Source: Dyadobacter sp. UC 10 (GTDB lineage: Bacteria > Bacteroidota > Bacteroidia > Cytophagales > Spirosomataceae). Taken from it: a stretch of DNA of 64,000 nucleotides. Both the position numbers and the translations under genes were made by a program. The stretch covers positions 2,848,501 to 2,912,500 of the forward strand of contig NZ_VSRN01000001.1 in NCBI RefSeq assembly GCF_008369915.1, read 5' to 3'. Shown one piece after another: positions 41,093 through 49,164 of the stretch; the stretch's first letter is position 1; each line of letters starts with the position of its first letter. The notes under the pieces are model-generated. The model did not search any database, had not been told where the DNA came from, and saw only the letters and a list, made by a program, of their open reading frames with translations.

Positions 41093-41100
41093 TATTTTTG
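41093..41100 (+). promoter_or_regulatory. -7 promoter box for kdgK-kdgA
   Basis: TATTTTTG fits TAnnTTTG and lies 64 bases before the kdgK ATG, just after the uxaC terminator. The nearest TTG is at a spacing of 23, a little long. Confidence 0.4.
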
Positions 41101-41164
41101 ACCAATTACTAATTTTCAAAAAGCCTTTGACTGAATCCATTATCACAAAGGCATCAAACTCAAT

Positions 41165-42160
41165 ATGGCTCAAATAGTCTCTTTCGGTGAAGTCCTGATG
41201 CGGCTTTCCACTCCTGGGTTTTCTCGTTTCGAACAGGCTCGTCAGCTGAATGTTACTTATGCAGGCGGCGAGGCGAATGTATCAACTGCACTGGCGTATT
41301 GGGGGCATCATACTGCCCACGTAACCCGGTTCCCCGATTCTCCGATCGGGCGGGCAGCGGCTCAATACCTGCAATTTCATGGCGTCGATATCTCGCATAT
41401 CATTTACGGTGGGCCCAGAATGGCAGTTTATTTCCTGGAAACCGGTGCTTCGCTGAGAGGAAGCCAGATTGTTTACGACCGTGCAAATTCGTCGCTCGCA
41501 GAAATTGATCCAAAGGAAATTGACTGGGATAGTATTTTGAAAGATGCCAAATGGTTTCACTGGGCGGGCATTACCCCGGCACTATCGCAGGGTGCAGCCG
41601 ATGCTTTGCTGGACGGTATCAAAGTCGCCAGAAAGTACGGACTGACCGTTTCAGGTGATATTTTCTACCGCGCTAACTTGTGGAAATACGGAAAAAAACC
41701 TTCGGAAATCCTGCCGGAACTGACAGCCGGAACTGATATTGTAATTGCTAATAGTGAAAATATAAAGGAGATATTCGGGATTGCAGGAAACGATTTCCGG
41801 GAATCCTGCGTCAACTTACAGAAGGAATATCCGCAGGTAAGTATGGTAGTGGATACGAAACGGACTTCGATAAGTGCTTCGCACAACCTGCTGAGGGCTT
41901 ATTTGTGGAACGGCAGCCAGCTGCTTGAAACAGAGGATATTGAAATCAATCCTATTATCGACCGGGTTGGAGGCGGCGATGCTTTCATTGCTGGTCTGAT
42001 CCACGGGCTGATCACATTCGACGATCAGCAGAAAGCGCTGGAATTCGGAGTTGCGGCCTCTGCATTGAAACACACGATCGAAGGCGACGCATTGATTTCA
42101 ACAATTGCAGAAGTGGAGGCGATCCGCCAGGGTGAGACTTCGGGAAGAATTAAACGATAA
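41165..42160 (+). CDS. kdgK: 2-keto-3-deoxygluconate kinase (PfkB family)
   Basis: Phosphorylates KDG to KDPG. 331 residues of the ribokinase/PfkB fold: GEVLMRLSTPGFSRFEQA and YAGGEANVSTALAYWG at the N-terminal sugar site, and the C-terminal ATP/anion-hole motif RVGGGDAFIAGLIHGL (about 267-282) with the catalytic Asp in GGGDAF. The early Gly-Gly-Glu-Ala-Asn pattern fits KDG and fructokinase-like subgroups; context with uxuA and kdgA decides for KDG kinase. It is 34 bases before kdgA, in one transcript. Confidence 0.93.
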   Translation: MAQIVSFGEVLMRLSTPGFSRFEQARQLNVTYAGGEANVSTALAYWGHHTAHVTRFPDSPIGRAAAQYLQFHGVDISHIIYGGPRMAVYFLETGASLRGSQIVYDRANSSLAEIDPKEIDWDSILKDAKWFHWAGITPALSQGAADALLDGIKVARKYGLTVSGDIFYRANLWKYGKKPSEILPELTAGTDIVIANSENIKEIFGIAGNDFRESCVNLQKEYPQVSMVVDTKRTSISASHNLLRAYLWNGSQLLETEDIEINPIIDRVGGGDAFIAGLIHGLITFDDQQKALEFGVAASALKHTIEGDALISTIAEVEAIRQGETSGRIKR

Positions 42161-42194
42161 AATAAAGCTGTAACTCATTGAGCAGCATTTTGAT

Positions 42195-42860
42195 ATGGAC
42201 AAAGAAACGACGTTGGTACTATTAAATGAAGTAGGCATTGTGCCGCTTTTTTATCATGCAGATATTGAAGTAGCCAAAGAGATTATCAATGCAAGCTATC
42301 GCGGCGGCGCGAGGGCGATTGAGTTCACCAATCGCGGTGACAATGCATTTATGGTATTTTCTGAATTGCTGGCTTATACCAAAGAGACCCTTCCCGGGCT
42401 TTCCCTCGGCATCGGCACTATTTATGACGCCGAGACTGCTCAGAAATTTATCGATGCAGGGACCGACTTTATCGTAACCCCGTTCCTGAATCCCGAAGTG
42501 GGTCAGGTTTGCCTGCAGGCAAATATTCCCTGGATACCGGGTGTTGCTACGTTGACCGAGATCTACAATGCACAGCAGGCTGGTGCCGAAGTGGTTAAGC
42601 TGTTCCCCGGAGATGTTGTCGGCTCTGCCTTTGTAAAAGCGATCCGCGGGCCTATGCCGAATGTGAAGATAATGGTAACCGGCGGTGTACAGCCAACGCG
42701 CGAGAGCATTAATGAATGGTTTGGGGCTGGTGCCTACGCGGTTGGATTGGGTTCCAATTTGTTTCCCAAAGACGTTATCGCAGCTGGTAACTATTCCTGG
42801 ATCGAGCAAAAAATAGCTGAAAGCATTGCTCTGGTGAAGGAATTCAGGCAAAACGGATAA
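42195..42860 (+). CDS. kdgA: KDPG aldolase (4-hydroxy-2-oxoglutarate/2-dehydro-3-deoxyphosphogluconate aldolase)
   Basis: Splits KDPG into pyruvate and glyceraldehyde 3-phosphate, the last step of the pathway encoded here. 221 residues of class I aldolase barrel. The Schiff-base lysine is Lys135 in AEVVKLFPGD, with the general base Glu43 in GARAIEFTNRGDN, and the phosphate-site MVTGGVQPTRESINEW further on. Also known as eda. The stop is followed by a strong hairpin shared with the convergent uxaB-type gene. Confidence 0.97.
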   Translation: MDKETTLVLLNEVGIVPLFYHADIEVAKEIINASYRGGARAIEFTNRGDNAFMVFSELLAYTKETLPGLSLGIGTIYDAETAQKFIDAGTDFIVTPFLNPEVGQVCLQANIPWIPGVATLTEIYNAQQAGAEVVKLFPGDVVGSAFVKAIRGPMPNVKIMVTGGVQPTRESINEWFGAGAYAVGLGSNLFPKDVIAAGNYSWIEQKIAESIALVKEFRQNG

Positions 42861-42888
42861 AACCTGTTTAATACTCTAAAATATCACT

Positions 42889-42928
42889 CAGGCGGACAGA
42901 GAAATTGTTGAGGACCTGTCCGCCTGAC
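42889..42928. terminator. Bidirectional terminator between kdgA and uxaB
   Basis: TCAGGCGGACAG (42889-42900) pairs perfectly with CTGTCCGCCTGA (42917-42928). The hairpin lies in the 75-base gap between the convergent genes. Confidence 0.75.
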
Positions 42929-42935
42929 CAATTCG

Positions 42936-44432
42936 TCAATTCTTCGGAATAATAGTCAAAACTTCCACTTTATCGACCATATTTTCCTTCACTGCGTCGG
43001 CAAAGCCCGGGAGTAATGTCAGGTCGGTTTCCCATAAACTAATATCGCTTAATACCTGCTGGGCGAGATCGACAGGGGATGCGGCATTCTTCCATTTTTC
43101 GTCAAAATAAGGGGCCGAATCGCAGCGGATTGAATAGGGTTGTCCATTCAGTTCTCCATAATAGGCGCCGTCCTTGTGCACGACGGGTTTCATAAATTTC
43201 AGGAATGCGGCAAATCCTTTGGCGAAAAGCACTGGAACCTGTTCTGTATTTTGATAATGCTGTAACAGGGTAGGAATATTGCGCATCTTCATTTTGGCCG
43301 TGTACTGAACTGTAATGTCGATCAGCTGGTGGCGGATAAACGGGTTCCTGAAACGGTCGAGTACCTGGTTTCCAAACTCACTGGCGCGTGCCTGATCAAC
43401 CGGGTAGGGTATAGCTGGCGCAAGTTCATTGAGCATCAGATCGGCAATAAACCGGGCAACTTCGGGCGTATCCATACTTTCCTTCACCGTTTCCAATCCC
43501 TGCAAAAAACAAAGGCCGGAAGACAAGGTGTGTGTGCCATTCAGCAGGCGTAGTTTCAGTTCGCGGTAAAGATCAATATCAGGTTCGATCACCACCCCTT
43601 TATCGACCTCTGCAAAGCTCAGCACTGAGCGGACGTGCGCGTCGCCTTCAATCGCCCACAGGCTGTATACTTCGGAAATGATCAGCAGATCGTCCTGAAA
43701 GTCTTGTTTCTCGGAAATTGTTTCAACGCTTTCGACATCAGGCTTTCCGGGTACGATCCTGTCAACCAATGAGTTGCAGAATACGTTGGCTGTTACTAGC
43801 CAATTTGTAAACGCATCGCCCAATTGATGCCGCGCAGCTTGTTCCAGCACGATCCCGCGCAACTTGGTGCCGTTTCCTACGATGAGTTCAGTAGGGACGA
43901 TCACCATTCCCGACTCTTTTGAACCTCCGAAGGCTTTGAAACGCTCGTATAGATAGGCGGTCAGTTTACCGGGAAAGGACGTTGGGGGAGAGGCAAAAAG
44001 GTCATCGTCAGTCAATTGAATGCCTACCTCAGTGGTATTGGAAATAGCAATTCTCAACTCTGGATTATGTGCGCATTTCAAGATCTCAGCCCAATCTTCA
44101 CTAGCCGCAAGGGTACGGCTGATTGCGCAGTTGATCACCGTTTCGTCTACCTGTTTTCCATCGGCAATGCCACGAATGCTGTGGGAATACAAACTTTGCT
44201 GCTGTTTAAAGGCATCAGTACCGCCGCTGCTGGTCGATTTCACTACTACTATTCTTCCATTAAAAATGCCCTGCTGATTGGCTTTGTTGACGAAATAATC
44301 GGGCAGGCCGCGCAATAGTACCCCAGTACCGAACTGGATTATTTTTTCGGGCAAAGAAAGCAGGCTCCTGTGGTTTGGTAAAATTTCAGGACGCTGGTCC
44401 AGCAATTCAGGGGAAAGTTGCGGTAAAGACAT
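42936..44432 (-). CDS. uxaB: Tagaturonate reductase-like (polyol/mannitol dehydrogenase family)
   Basis: 498 residues with the family's NAD-binding start IIQFGTGVLLRGLPDYFVNK and C-terminal mannitol-dehydrogenase domain (FAEVDKGVVIEPDIDLYREL, KLRLLNGTHTLSSGLCFLQG). UxaB reduces tagaturonate to altronate. No uxaA (altronate dehydratase) is in the window, whereas uxuA is, and no separate uxuB is visible. In this cluster the enzyme may therefore act on fructuronate to make mannonate, or uxaA lies elsewhere. The gene is convergent with kdgA and read in the opposite direction to the rest of the cluster. Substrate assignment is from overall resemblance, not from a diagnostic residue. Confidence 0.88.
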   Translation of the reverse strand: MSLPQLSPELLDQRPEILPNHRSLLSLPEKIIQFGTGVLLRGLPDYFVNKANQQGIFNGRIVVVKSTSSGGTDAFKQQQSLYSHSIRGIADGKQVDETVINCAISRTLAASEDWAEILKCAHNPELRIAISNTTEVGIQLTDDDLFASPPTSFPGKLTAYLYERFKAFGGSKESGMVIVPTELIVGNGTKLRGIVLEQAARHQLGDAFTNWLVTANVFCNSLVDRIVPGKPDVESVETISEKQDFQDDLLIISEVYSLWAIEGDAHVRSVLSFAEVDKGVVIEPDIDLYRELKLRLLNGTHTLSSGLCFLQGLETVKESMDTPEVARFIADLMLNELAPAIPYPVDQARASEFGNQVLDRFRNPFIRHQLIDITVQYTAKMKMRNIPTLLQHYQNTEQVPVLFAKGFAAFLKFMKPVVHKDGAYYGELNGQPYSIRCDSAPYFDEKWKNAASPVDLAQQVLSDISLWETDLTLLPGFADAVKENMVDKVEVLTIIPKN

Positions 44433-44491
44433 TTTGATCAGGATAGTTTTTCATAAGCTTTGACGCCATTTTTTAATCAATACCCTTATAA

Positions 44492-44520
44492 CGAAAAAGA
44501 GACGCACGAGGCGCCTCTTT
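44492..44520 (-). terminator. Intrinsic terminator after lon
   Basis: On the minus strand AAAGAGGCG.. folds back on CGTCTCTTT and is followed by a T-rich stretch, 21 bases after the lon stop. Confidence 0.7.
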
Positions 44521-44540
44521 CAACTATTCTGCTATAAATA

Positions 44541-47063
44541 TCAGACTCCGAGCGTCACGTAACCACTTTCCTCTTTTTCCTTCTTTTCATCCGGAAAAAC
44601 AAACTGCATTGGGTCTGCAACCTGCTCTTGCAGCAATGCGTAGGCAAGTACCTGATCAATTGTGTCCACGTAATGAAAAGATAAGTCTTTGATATAGTTA
44701 GCCGGTACTTCCTCCACGTCCTTGCGATTTTTAACACACAAAACGATCTCCTTCACACCTGCCCGTCGTGCCGCAAGTATCTTTTCTTTAACCCCGCCAA
44801 CCGGAAGTACCTTTCCGCGCAGGGTAATTTCGCCCGTCATCGCAATGAAAGGCTTAACCCGGCGCTGCGTGAAAATGGAAGCCATAGAAGTTACCATCGT
44901 AACGCCCGCAGAAGGGCCGTCTTTCGGAACTGCCCCCGCCGGAACGTGCACGTGCAGGTCGTAGTGGTTAAAAATACGGTAGTCAATGCCAAGCCTGTCC
45001 GCATTTGCTTTCAGGTAAGATAACGCAGCGACTGCCGATTCCTTCATCACATCTCCCAGTTGACCGGAAAGTGTAAGATTTCCTTTACCCCGGCTTAAAC
45101 TGGTTTCTATAAATAGGATCTCACCGCCAACGGAAGTCCACGCAAGGCCGGTGACAACACCGGCAAAATCGTTATCCTGATAAAGATCTTTGTCAAATAT
45201 CTCAGCACCCAGGTATTTCTCTACCTGATCACCTTTCAGCGTTTTAGGATAATCCTGCTCCATTGCCACCGCTTTGGCAATTTTCCGCACCACGGTACCT
45301 ACCTTTTGTTCCAGGTTTCTTACGCCAGATTCTCTTGTGTAACCTTCGGCAATTTTCAACAAAGCTGAATCGTCGATTTTAATATCGGTTGATTTCAGTC
45401 CGTGGTCTTTCCGCTGCTTGGGAACCAGGTAGCGTTTTGCGATCTGCAATTTTTCTTCGATTGTATAGCCTGTCATTTCGATGATCTCCATCCGGTCCCG
45501 CAATGCAGGGTGAATGGTATCGAGTGAGTTGGCGGTCGCTACAAAAAGTACCTTGGAGAGGTCATACTCAACTTCCAGGTAATTGTCTGTAAATGATGAA
45601 TTCTGCTCAGGATCAAGTACTTCCAGTAATGCGGAAGAAGGGTCGCCCCGGTAGTCGGAACTTACCTTATCTATTTCGTCCAGAATAAAAACCGGATTTG
45701 CTGATCCTGCTTTTTTAATGTTCTGGATGATCTTGCCAGGCATTGCGCCAATATATGTTTTCCGGTGACCCCGGATCTCGGCTTCATCATGCACGCCGCC
45801 GAGCGCCATTCTGATATATTCCCGGTTCAAAGCTTTCGCGATCGATTTCCCTAGCGAGGTTTTTCCTACTCCCGGAGGTCCGTAAAGGCAGAGTATCGGC
45901 GCTTTCAGGTTTCCTTTTAGTTTCAAGACCGCGAGGTATTCAATGATCCGCTCTTTTACTTTTTCAAGACCAAAATGATCTGCATCAAGTACTTTTTGTG
46001 CTCTGACCAGGTCGAAATTGTCTTTCGTATATTGGCCCCAGGGCAGATCCACGAGCGTTTCCAGGTAATTCATCGTTACCGGATACTCTGGTGCCATCGG
46101 GTTGATCCGCTGTAATTTGGTAAGTTCTTTGTCAAAATGAGAGCGTACCTGACTGGTCCATTTTTTCTGGCTCGCCTTCAGTCGGATCTCGTCAAGGTCT
46201 CTTTCCGGGCTATCCATTCCCAGCTCGTCGTGAAGCACTTTAATTTGCTGACGCAGGAAATAGTCGCGTTGCTGCTGGTCGATATCGGAGCTGGCTTTGG
46301 TCTGGATTTCCCTTTTCAGTTCCAGCATCTCGATTTCCCGCATCATATATTGCAGCAATAGAGTAGCCTGTTTGTGGCCGTTTCTTTCTTCGAGCAATTT
46401 TTGCTTGTCAGCGACTTCTACATTGATGTTCGAAGACAAGAAGTGGATGAGGAATATCGGACTTTCAATATTATCGAGTGCAATACGTGCTTCCTGGGGT
46501 ATCTCAGGATTCAGCCGCATGATCTTGTGCGCGCCGTCGCGGAGCGATTGCAGCAATGCTTTGGATTCTTTCTTGGTCGGGCCAGCAAATGAATCCTCGA
46601 TCGCACGCACTTCGGCAGTGAGGTAAGGTTCTTCGTGAACGATCGCCTTGATCTCAAAACGTTGCCTGCCCTGCACGATGATGGTTACATTACCGTCGGG
46701 AAGCGTGATCATTTTCAGGATCTGGGCCACTGTACCCACATTGTAAAGATCTTCCGCCGTAGGGTCTTCCTTGTGCGGAATAGCCTGGGTAACTGCGCCC
46801 AGTATCCGCTGATTGATATCCGAATTACGATATATTTTCTTGACCAGACGAATTGCTTTCTGACGCACCACAGTTACGGGAATAACCATTCCCGGAAACA
46901 ACACAGTCTGTCTGATCGGTAATATGGCAAGTTCATTAGGGAGTTCAAAAGGCTCATCGGATCCATCCGGTCCGCCGAGGGGAACAATTTCGAGGCTGTC
47001 CATGTCGGAGTCAGACATAAGTAGCCGACTATATAAGTCAGAAGGTTCAAATTTCATAGGCAT
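44541..47063 (-). CDS. lon: ATP-dependent protease La
   Basis: 840-residue cytoplasmic protease that degrades misfolded and regulatory proteins. The N-terminal substrate domain (LPILPIRQTVLFPGMVIPV..), the AAA+ module with Walker A GPPGVGKTS at about 390 and Walker B PVFILDEIDKV, and the C-terminal Ser-Lys protease domain with KDGPSAGVTM (Ser at about 715) and the later GGVKEKILAARRAG lysine are all present. The tail after VFPDEKKEKEE is short and charged. Transcribed leftwards and alone, ending in its own terminator. Confidence 0.98.
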   Translation of the reverse strand: MPMKFEPSDLYSRLLMSDSDMDSLEIVPLGGPDGSDEPFELPNELAILPIRQTVLFPGMVIPVTVVRQKAIRLVKKIYRNSDINQRILGAVTQAIPHKEDPTAEDLYNVGTVAQILKMITLPDGNVTIIVQGRQRFEIKAIVHEEPYLTAEVRAIEDSFAGPTKKESKALLQSLRDGAHKIMRLNPEIPQEARIALDNIESPIFLIHFLSSNINVEVADKQKLLEERNGHKQATLLLQYMMREIEMLELKREIQTKASSDIDQQQRDYFLRQQIKVLHDELGMDSPERDLDEIRLKASQKKWTSQVRSHFDKELTKLQRINPMAPEYPVTMNYLETLVDLPWGQYTKDNFDLVRAQKVLDADHFGLEKVKERIIEYLAVLKLKGNLKAPILCLYGPPGVGKTSLGKSIAKALNREYIRMALGGVHDEAEIRGHRKTYIGAMPGKIIQNIKKAGSANPVFILDEIDKVSSDYRGDPSSALLEVLDPEQNSSFTDNYLEVEYDLSKVLFVATANSLDTIHPALRDRMEIIEMTGYTIEEKLQIAKRYLVPKQRKDHGLKSTDIKIDDSALLKIAEGYTRESGVRNLEQKVGTVVRKIAKAVAMEQDYPKTLKGDQVEKYLGAEIFDKDLYQDNDFAGVVTGLAWTSVGGEILFIETSLSRGKGNLTLSGQLGDVMKESAVAALSYLKANADRLGIDYRIFNHYDLHVHVPAGAVPKDGPSAGVTMVTSMASIFTQRRVKPFIAMTGEITLRGKVLPVGGVKEKILAARRAGVKEIVLCVKNRKDVEEVPANYIKDLSFHYVDTIDQVLAYALLQEQVADPMQFVFPDEKKEKEESGYVTLGV

Positions 47064-47182
47064 TCTGCCAAATTGACAGATAACGTTTTCCCAATATATA
47101 AATAACGACTTTCAAAAGAAAGGGATAATAAAACAAAATAGCTATGCCAACAGTCGCGTGTCAGGCTGTGCAAAACGGCTTT

Positions 47183-47740
47183 TTAGAGCATATGTACCGT
47201 TTGTCCCTTTTTAAAAAGGAAGGTTTTTTTGTCCGAGGCAAATTTGAGATTGGTCATATTTACCTGGTCTTCAAAAACCTCCAGCAATGCGATGTTCCGG
47301 AGCTGATATCCTTCGAGCTTTCCTTGAAACGGAATTTCCAGATAAATCCAGGTAGCATCTTCCTCCTGCTCTTTTCCTACATAACGTATCTCGGCAGGTT
47401 TTTTTTGAATATCGTTCAGCACAAATGCCCTCCGGATGTATTTTTCAACAAACGGGTCGTTCTTATCATCATTTCTGATCATAAACCGCTGACCGTTGTT
47501 GCTTTGGGATAATGCTCTTTCGAGGTCGTCTGTGAAGATCCGGATGCTCACTTCAAATGATTTGGCAGCCGGATTAAACTGCATGTGCGTCACCGATACG
47601 TGGTACTCATGTTTCGGAGTGAGTGAAAATAGGAGGAAGGAGGAAAGGAGGAAAGGGAGGAAGGAAAAAAGGACTATTAACCTTTTCCTCCTTCCTCCCT
47701 TCCTCCATTCTCCCCTAAAAAACAGCTTTCCAAACATCAT
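47183..47740 (-). CDS. DUF6702-like secreted protein
   Basis: 185 residues from the ATG at 47740 (a second ATG follows directly); a longer frame would run far into rseP. After a basic n-region (GEWRKGGRRKR) comes a signal peptide LIVLFSFLPFLLSSFLLFSL, then a beta-rich domain (HEYHVSVTHMQFNPAAKSFEVSIRIFTDDLERAL) that fits the DUF6702 family of Bacteroidota. Function unknown, probably periplasmic. The start overlaps the end of rseP by 26 bases, so the two are coupled. The n-region and signal peptide are encoded by a long purine/pyrimidine inverted tract (47631-47706). Confidence 0.75.
   Translation of the reverse strand: MMFGKLFFRGEWRKGGRRKRLIVLFSFLPFLLSSFLLFSLTPKHEYHVSVTHMQFNPAAKSFEVSIRIFTDDLERALSQSNNGQRFMIRNDDKNDPFVEKYIRRAFVLNDIQKKPAEIRYVGKEQEEDATWIYLEIPFQGKLEGYQLRNIALLEVFEDQVNMTNLKFASDKKTFLFKKGQTVHML
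47631..47706. repeat. Purine tract and facing pyrimidine tract (inverted repeat) inside the DUF6702 gene
   Basis: 43 bases of unbroken purines (47631-47673) are followed after seven bases by 26 bases of unbroken pyrimidines (47681-47706). The arms are largely complementary (AAGGGAGGAAGG against CCTTCCTCCCTT), so a long hairpin or triplex is possible. The tract codes for the basic n-region and signal peptide. Confidence 0.85.
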
Positions 47741-49031
47741 TGAAAATTGCAAATGCCATGAGGCCCAGTAATAGCACCATTCCCACCTTTTGAGCATTTT
47801 CAAGAAAGGCATCGGAAGGCTTGCGGCCTGAAACAATCTCGTAGGTAAGGATCACCGCGTGGCCACCGTCAAGTGCGGGGATCGGCAGTGCATTCATGAA
47901 TGCGAGTACCATTGATAATAAACCTGTGAGGTACCAGAAGCGGCTCCAGTCCCATACACCGCCAAACATTCTCGCGATACCAATAGGGCCGCTGAGTGCT
48001 TTTGAAGCAGATACTTCGCCCCGGAATATTTTGCCAAAGCCTTTTATGTTATCAAAAACGATAGCGAAAGCGTCATTTGTGCCAACCTTGATCGCCTCGC
48101 CGAGCGTGTATTCCACGGCCGTGTAATTCAGCAAAGGAGTACGATAAAAACCGATGGTACCATCCTCAGCTACGTCCAGGTTAAGTTGCTTTTGCTCTGC
48201 ACCCCGCTGAACGACAATCTGTGCCTGTTTGCCTTTCAATTTGGCCAGTTCCTCCTGCATCTGGTGAAAAAACCGGATCGGCGTTGCGTTCACCGAAATC
48301 ACCTTGTCTCCGGTTTTCAAGCCCGCATTTTCCGCAGGTGAATCAGGCACAACCTCTCCGATCTTGAACGGTTCCTGGGCACGGATGAAGTTTCCTTTTT
48401 CCTGAGGATCAGAAAGTTTCTCTATAAAATTGTTCGGGATTTCGATCAGTACTTCTTTACCGTCCCGGTTTACCGTGTAGGAGCTATTGCTGCCAAGGAA
48501 CACTTCCGAGCTGACAACTTCACTGAAATTGGTAAAAGGTTTACCATTCACTTTCACGATTTTGTCACCGGTCTTCAAGCCAATCTCCTGCGCGAGGTCT
48601 CCTGCTACAATTCCGTATTTATTGACCTCGTTAATAGAAAGGAACTGATCACCTTCCTTATAAGCGATCACAATGAAAATGAAGATACCAACGATCACAT
48701 TGACGATAATACCTCCCAGCATAACGATAAGGCGCTGCCAGGCCGGTTTGGAGCGGAATTCCCAGGGCTGAGGTTCCTGATTCATAGTAGCAGTGTCCAT
48801 CGACTCGTCGATCATACCTGAAATCTTGACGAATCCTCCCAGCGGGATGGCACCTATTCCATACTCTGTTTCTCCCCGCTGAATGCTGAATATTTTGGGC
48901 GGAAACCCGATAAAATATTTTTCAACCCTCATTCCGAACATTTTGGCAGCTGCCATGTGCCCCCACTCGTGTAATCCTACCAAAATCGACAAGCCCAAAA
49001 TGAGCTGTCCTGCCATTATTAATACTTCCAT
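47715..49031 (-). CDS. rseP: Site-2 intramembrane protease RseP
   Basis: 438-residue zinc metalloprotease of the inner membrane that cuts anti-sigma factors or signal-peptide remnants. The catalytic HEWGH (His21, Glu22, His25) lies in the first membrane helix, followed by AKMFGMRVEKYFIGFPP. Two PDZ domains occupy the middle (GLKTGDKIVKVNGKPF and GLKTGDKVISVNATPI), and the conserved NALPIPALDGGH (third zinc ligand Asp) is near the C-terminus. The ATG at 49031 gives a short leader before the helix; MAGQL at codon 7 is an alternative. It overlaps the downstream DUF6702 gene by 26 bases. Confidence 0.97.
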   Translation of the reverse strand: MEVLIMAGQLILGLSILVGLHEWGHMAAAKMFGMRVEKYFIGFPPKIFSIQRGETEYGIGAIPLGGFVKISGMIDESMDTATMNQEPQPWEFRSKPAWQRLIVMLGGIIVNVIVGIFIFIVIAYKEGDQFLSINEVNKYGIVAGDLAQEIGLKTGDKIVKVNGKPFTNFSEVVSSEVFLGSNSSYTVNRDGKEVLIEIPNNFIEKLSDPQEKGNFIRAQEPFKIGEVVPDSPAENAGLKTGDKVISVNATPIRFFHQMQEELAKLKGKQAQIVVQRGAEQKQLNLDVAEDGTIGFYRTPLLNYTAVEYTLGEAIKVGTNDAFAIVFDNIKGFGKIFRGEVSASKALSGPIGIARMFGGVWDWSRFWYLTGLLSMVLAFMNALPIPALDGGHAVILTYEIVSGRKPSDAFLENAQKVGMVLLLGLMAFAIFNDVWKAVF

Positions 49032-49164
49032 TCAGGTTATTAATCGTTATTAGTAATCGTTAAAATCAGAAAGAATAGAATAGCTGTTGCTTTTCTCAGC
49101 ATTAGAAACGTAAATGTAATCAGTAAAGTTACGTAAATACTTTGATTAGGATAAAAATGCCCGC

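Noticed and set aside
42222..42851. A 209-codon minus-strand ORF opposite kdgA
   Set aside because: Shadow of the KDPG aldolase, which has its active-site Lys and Glu.
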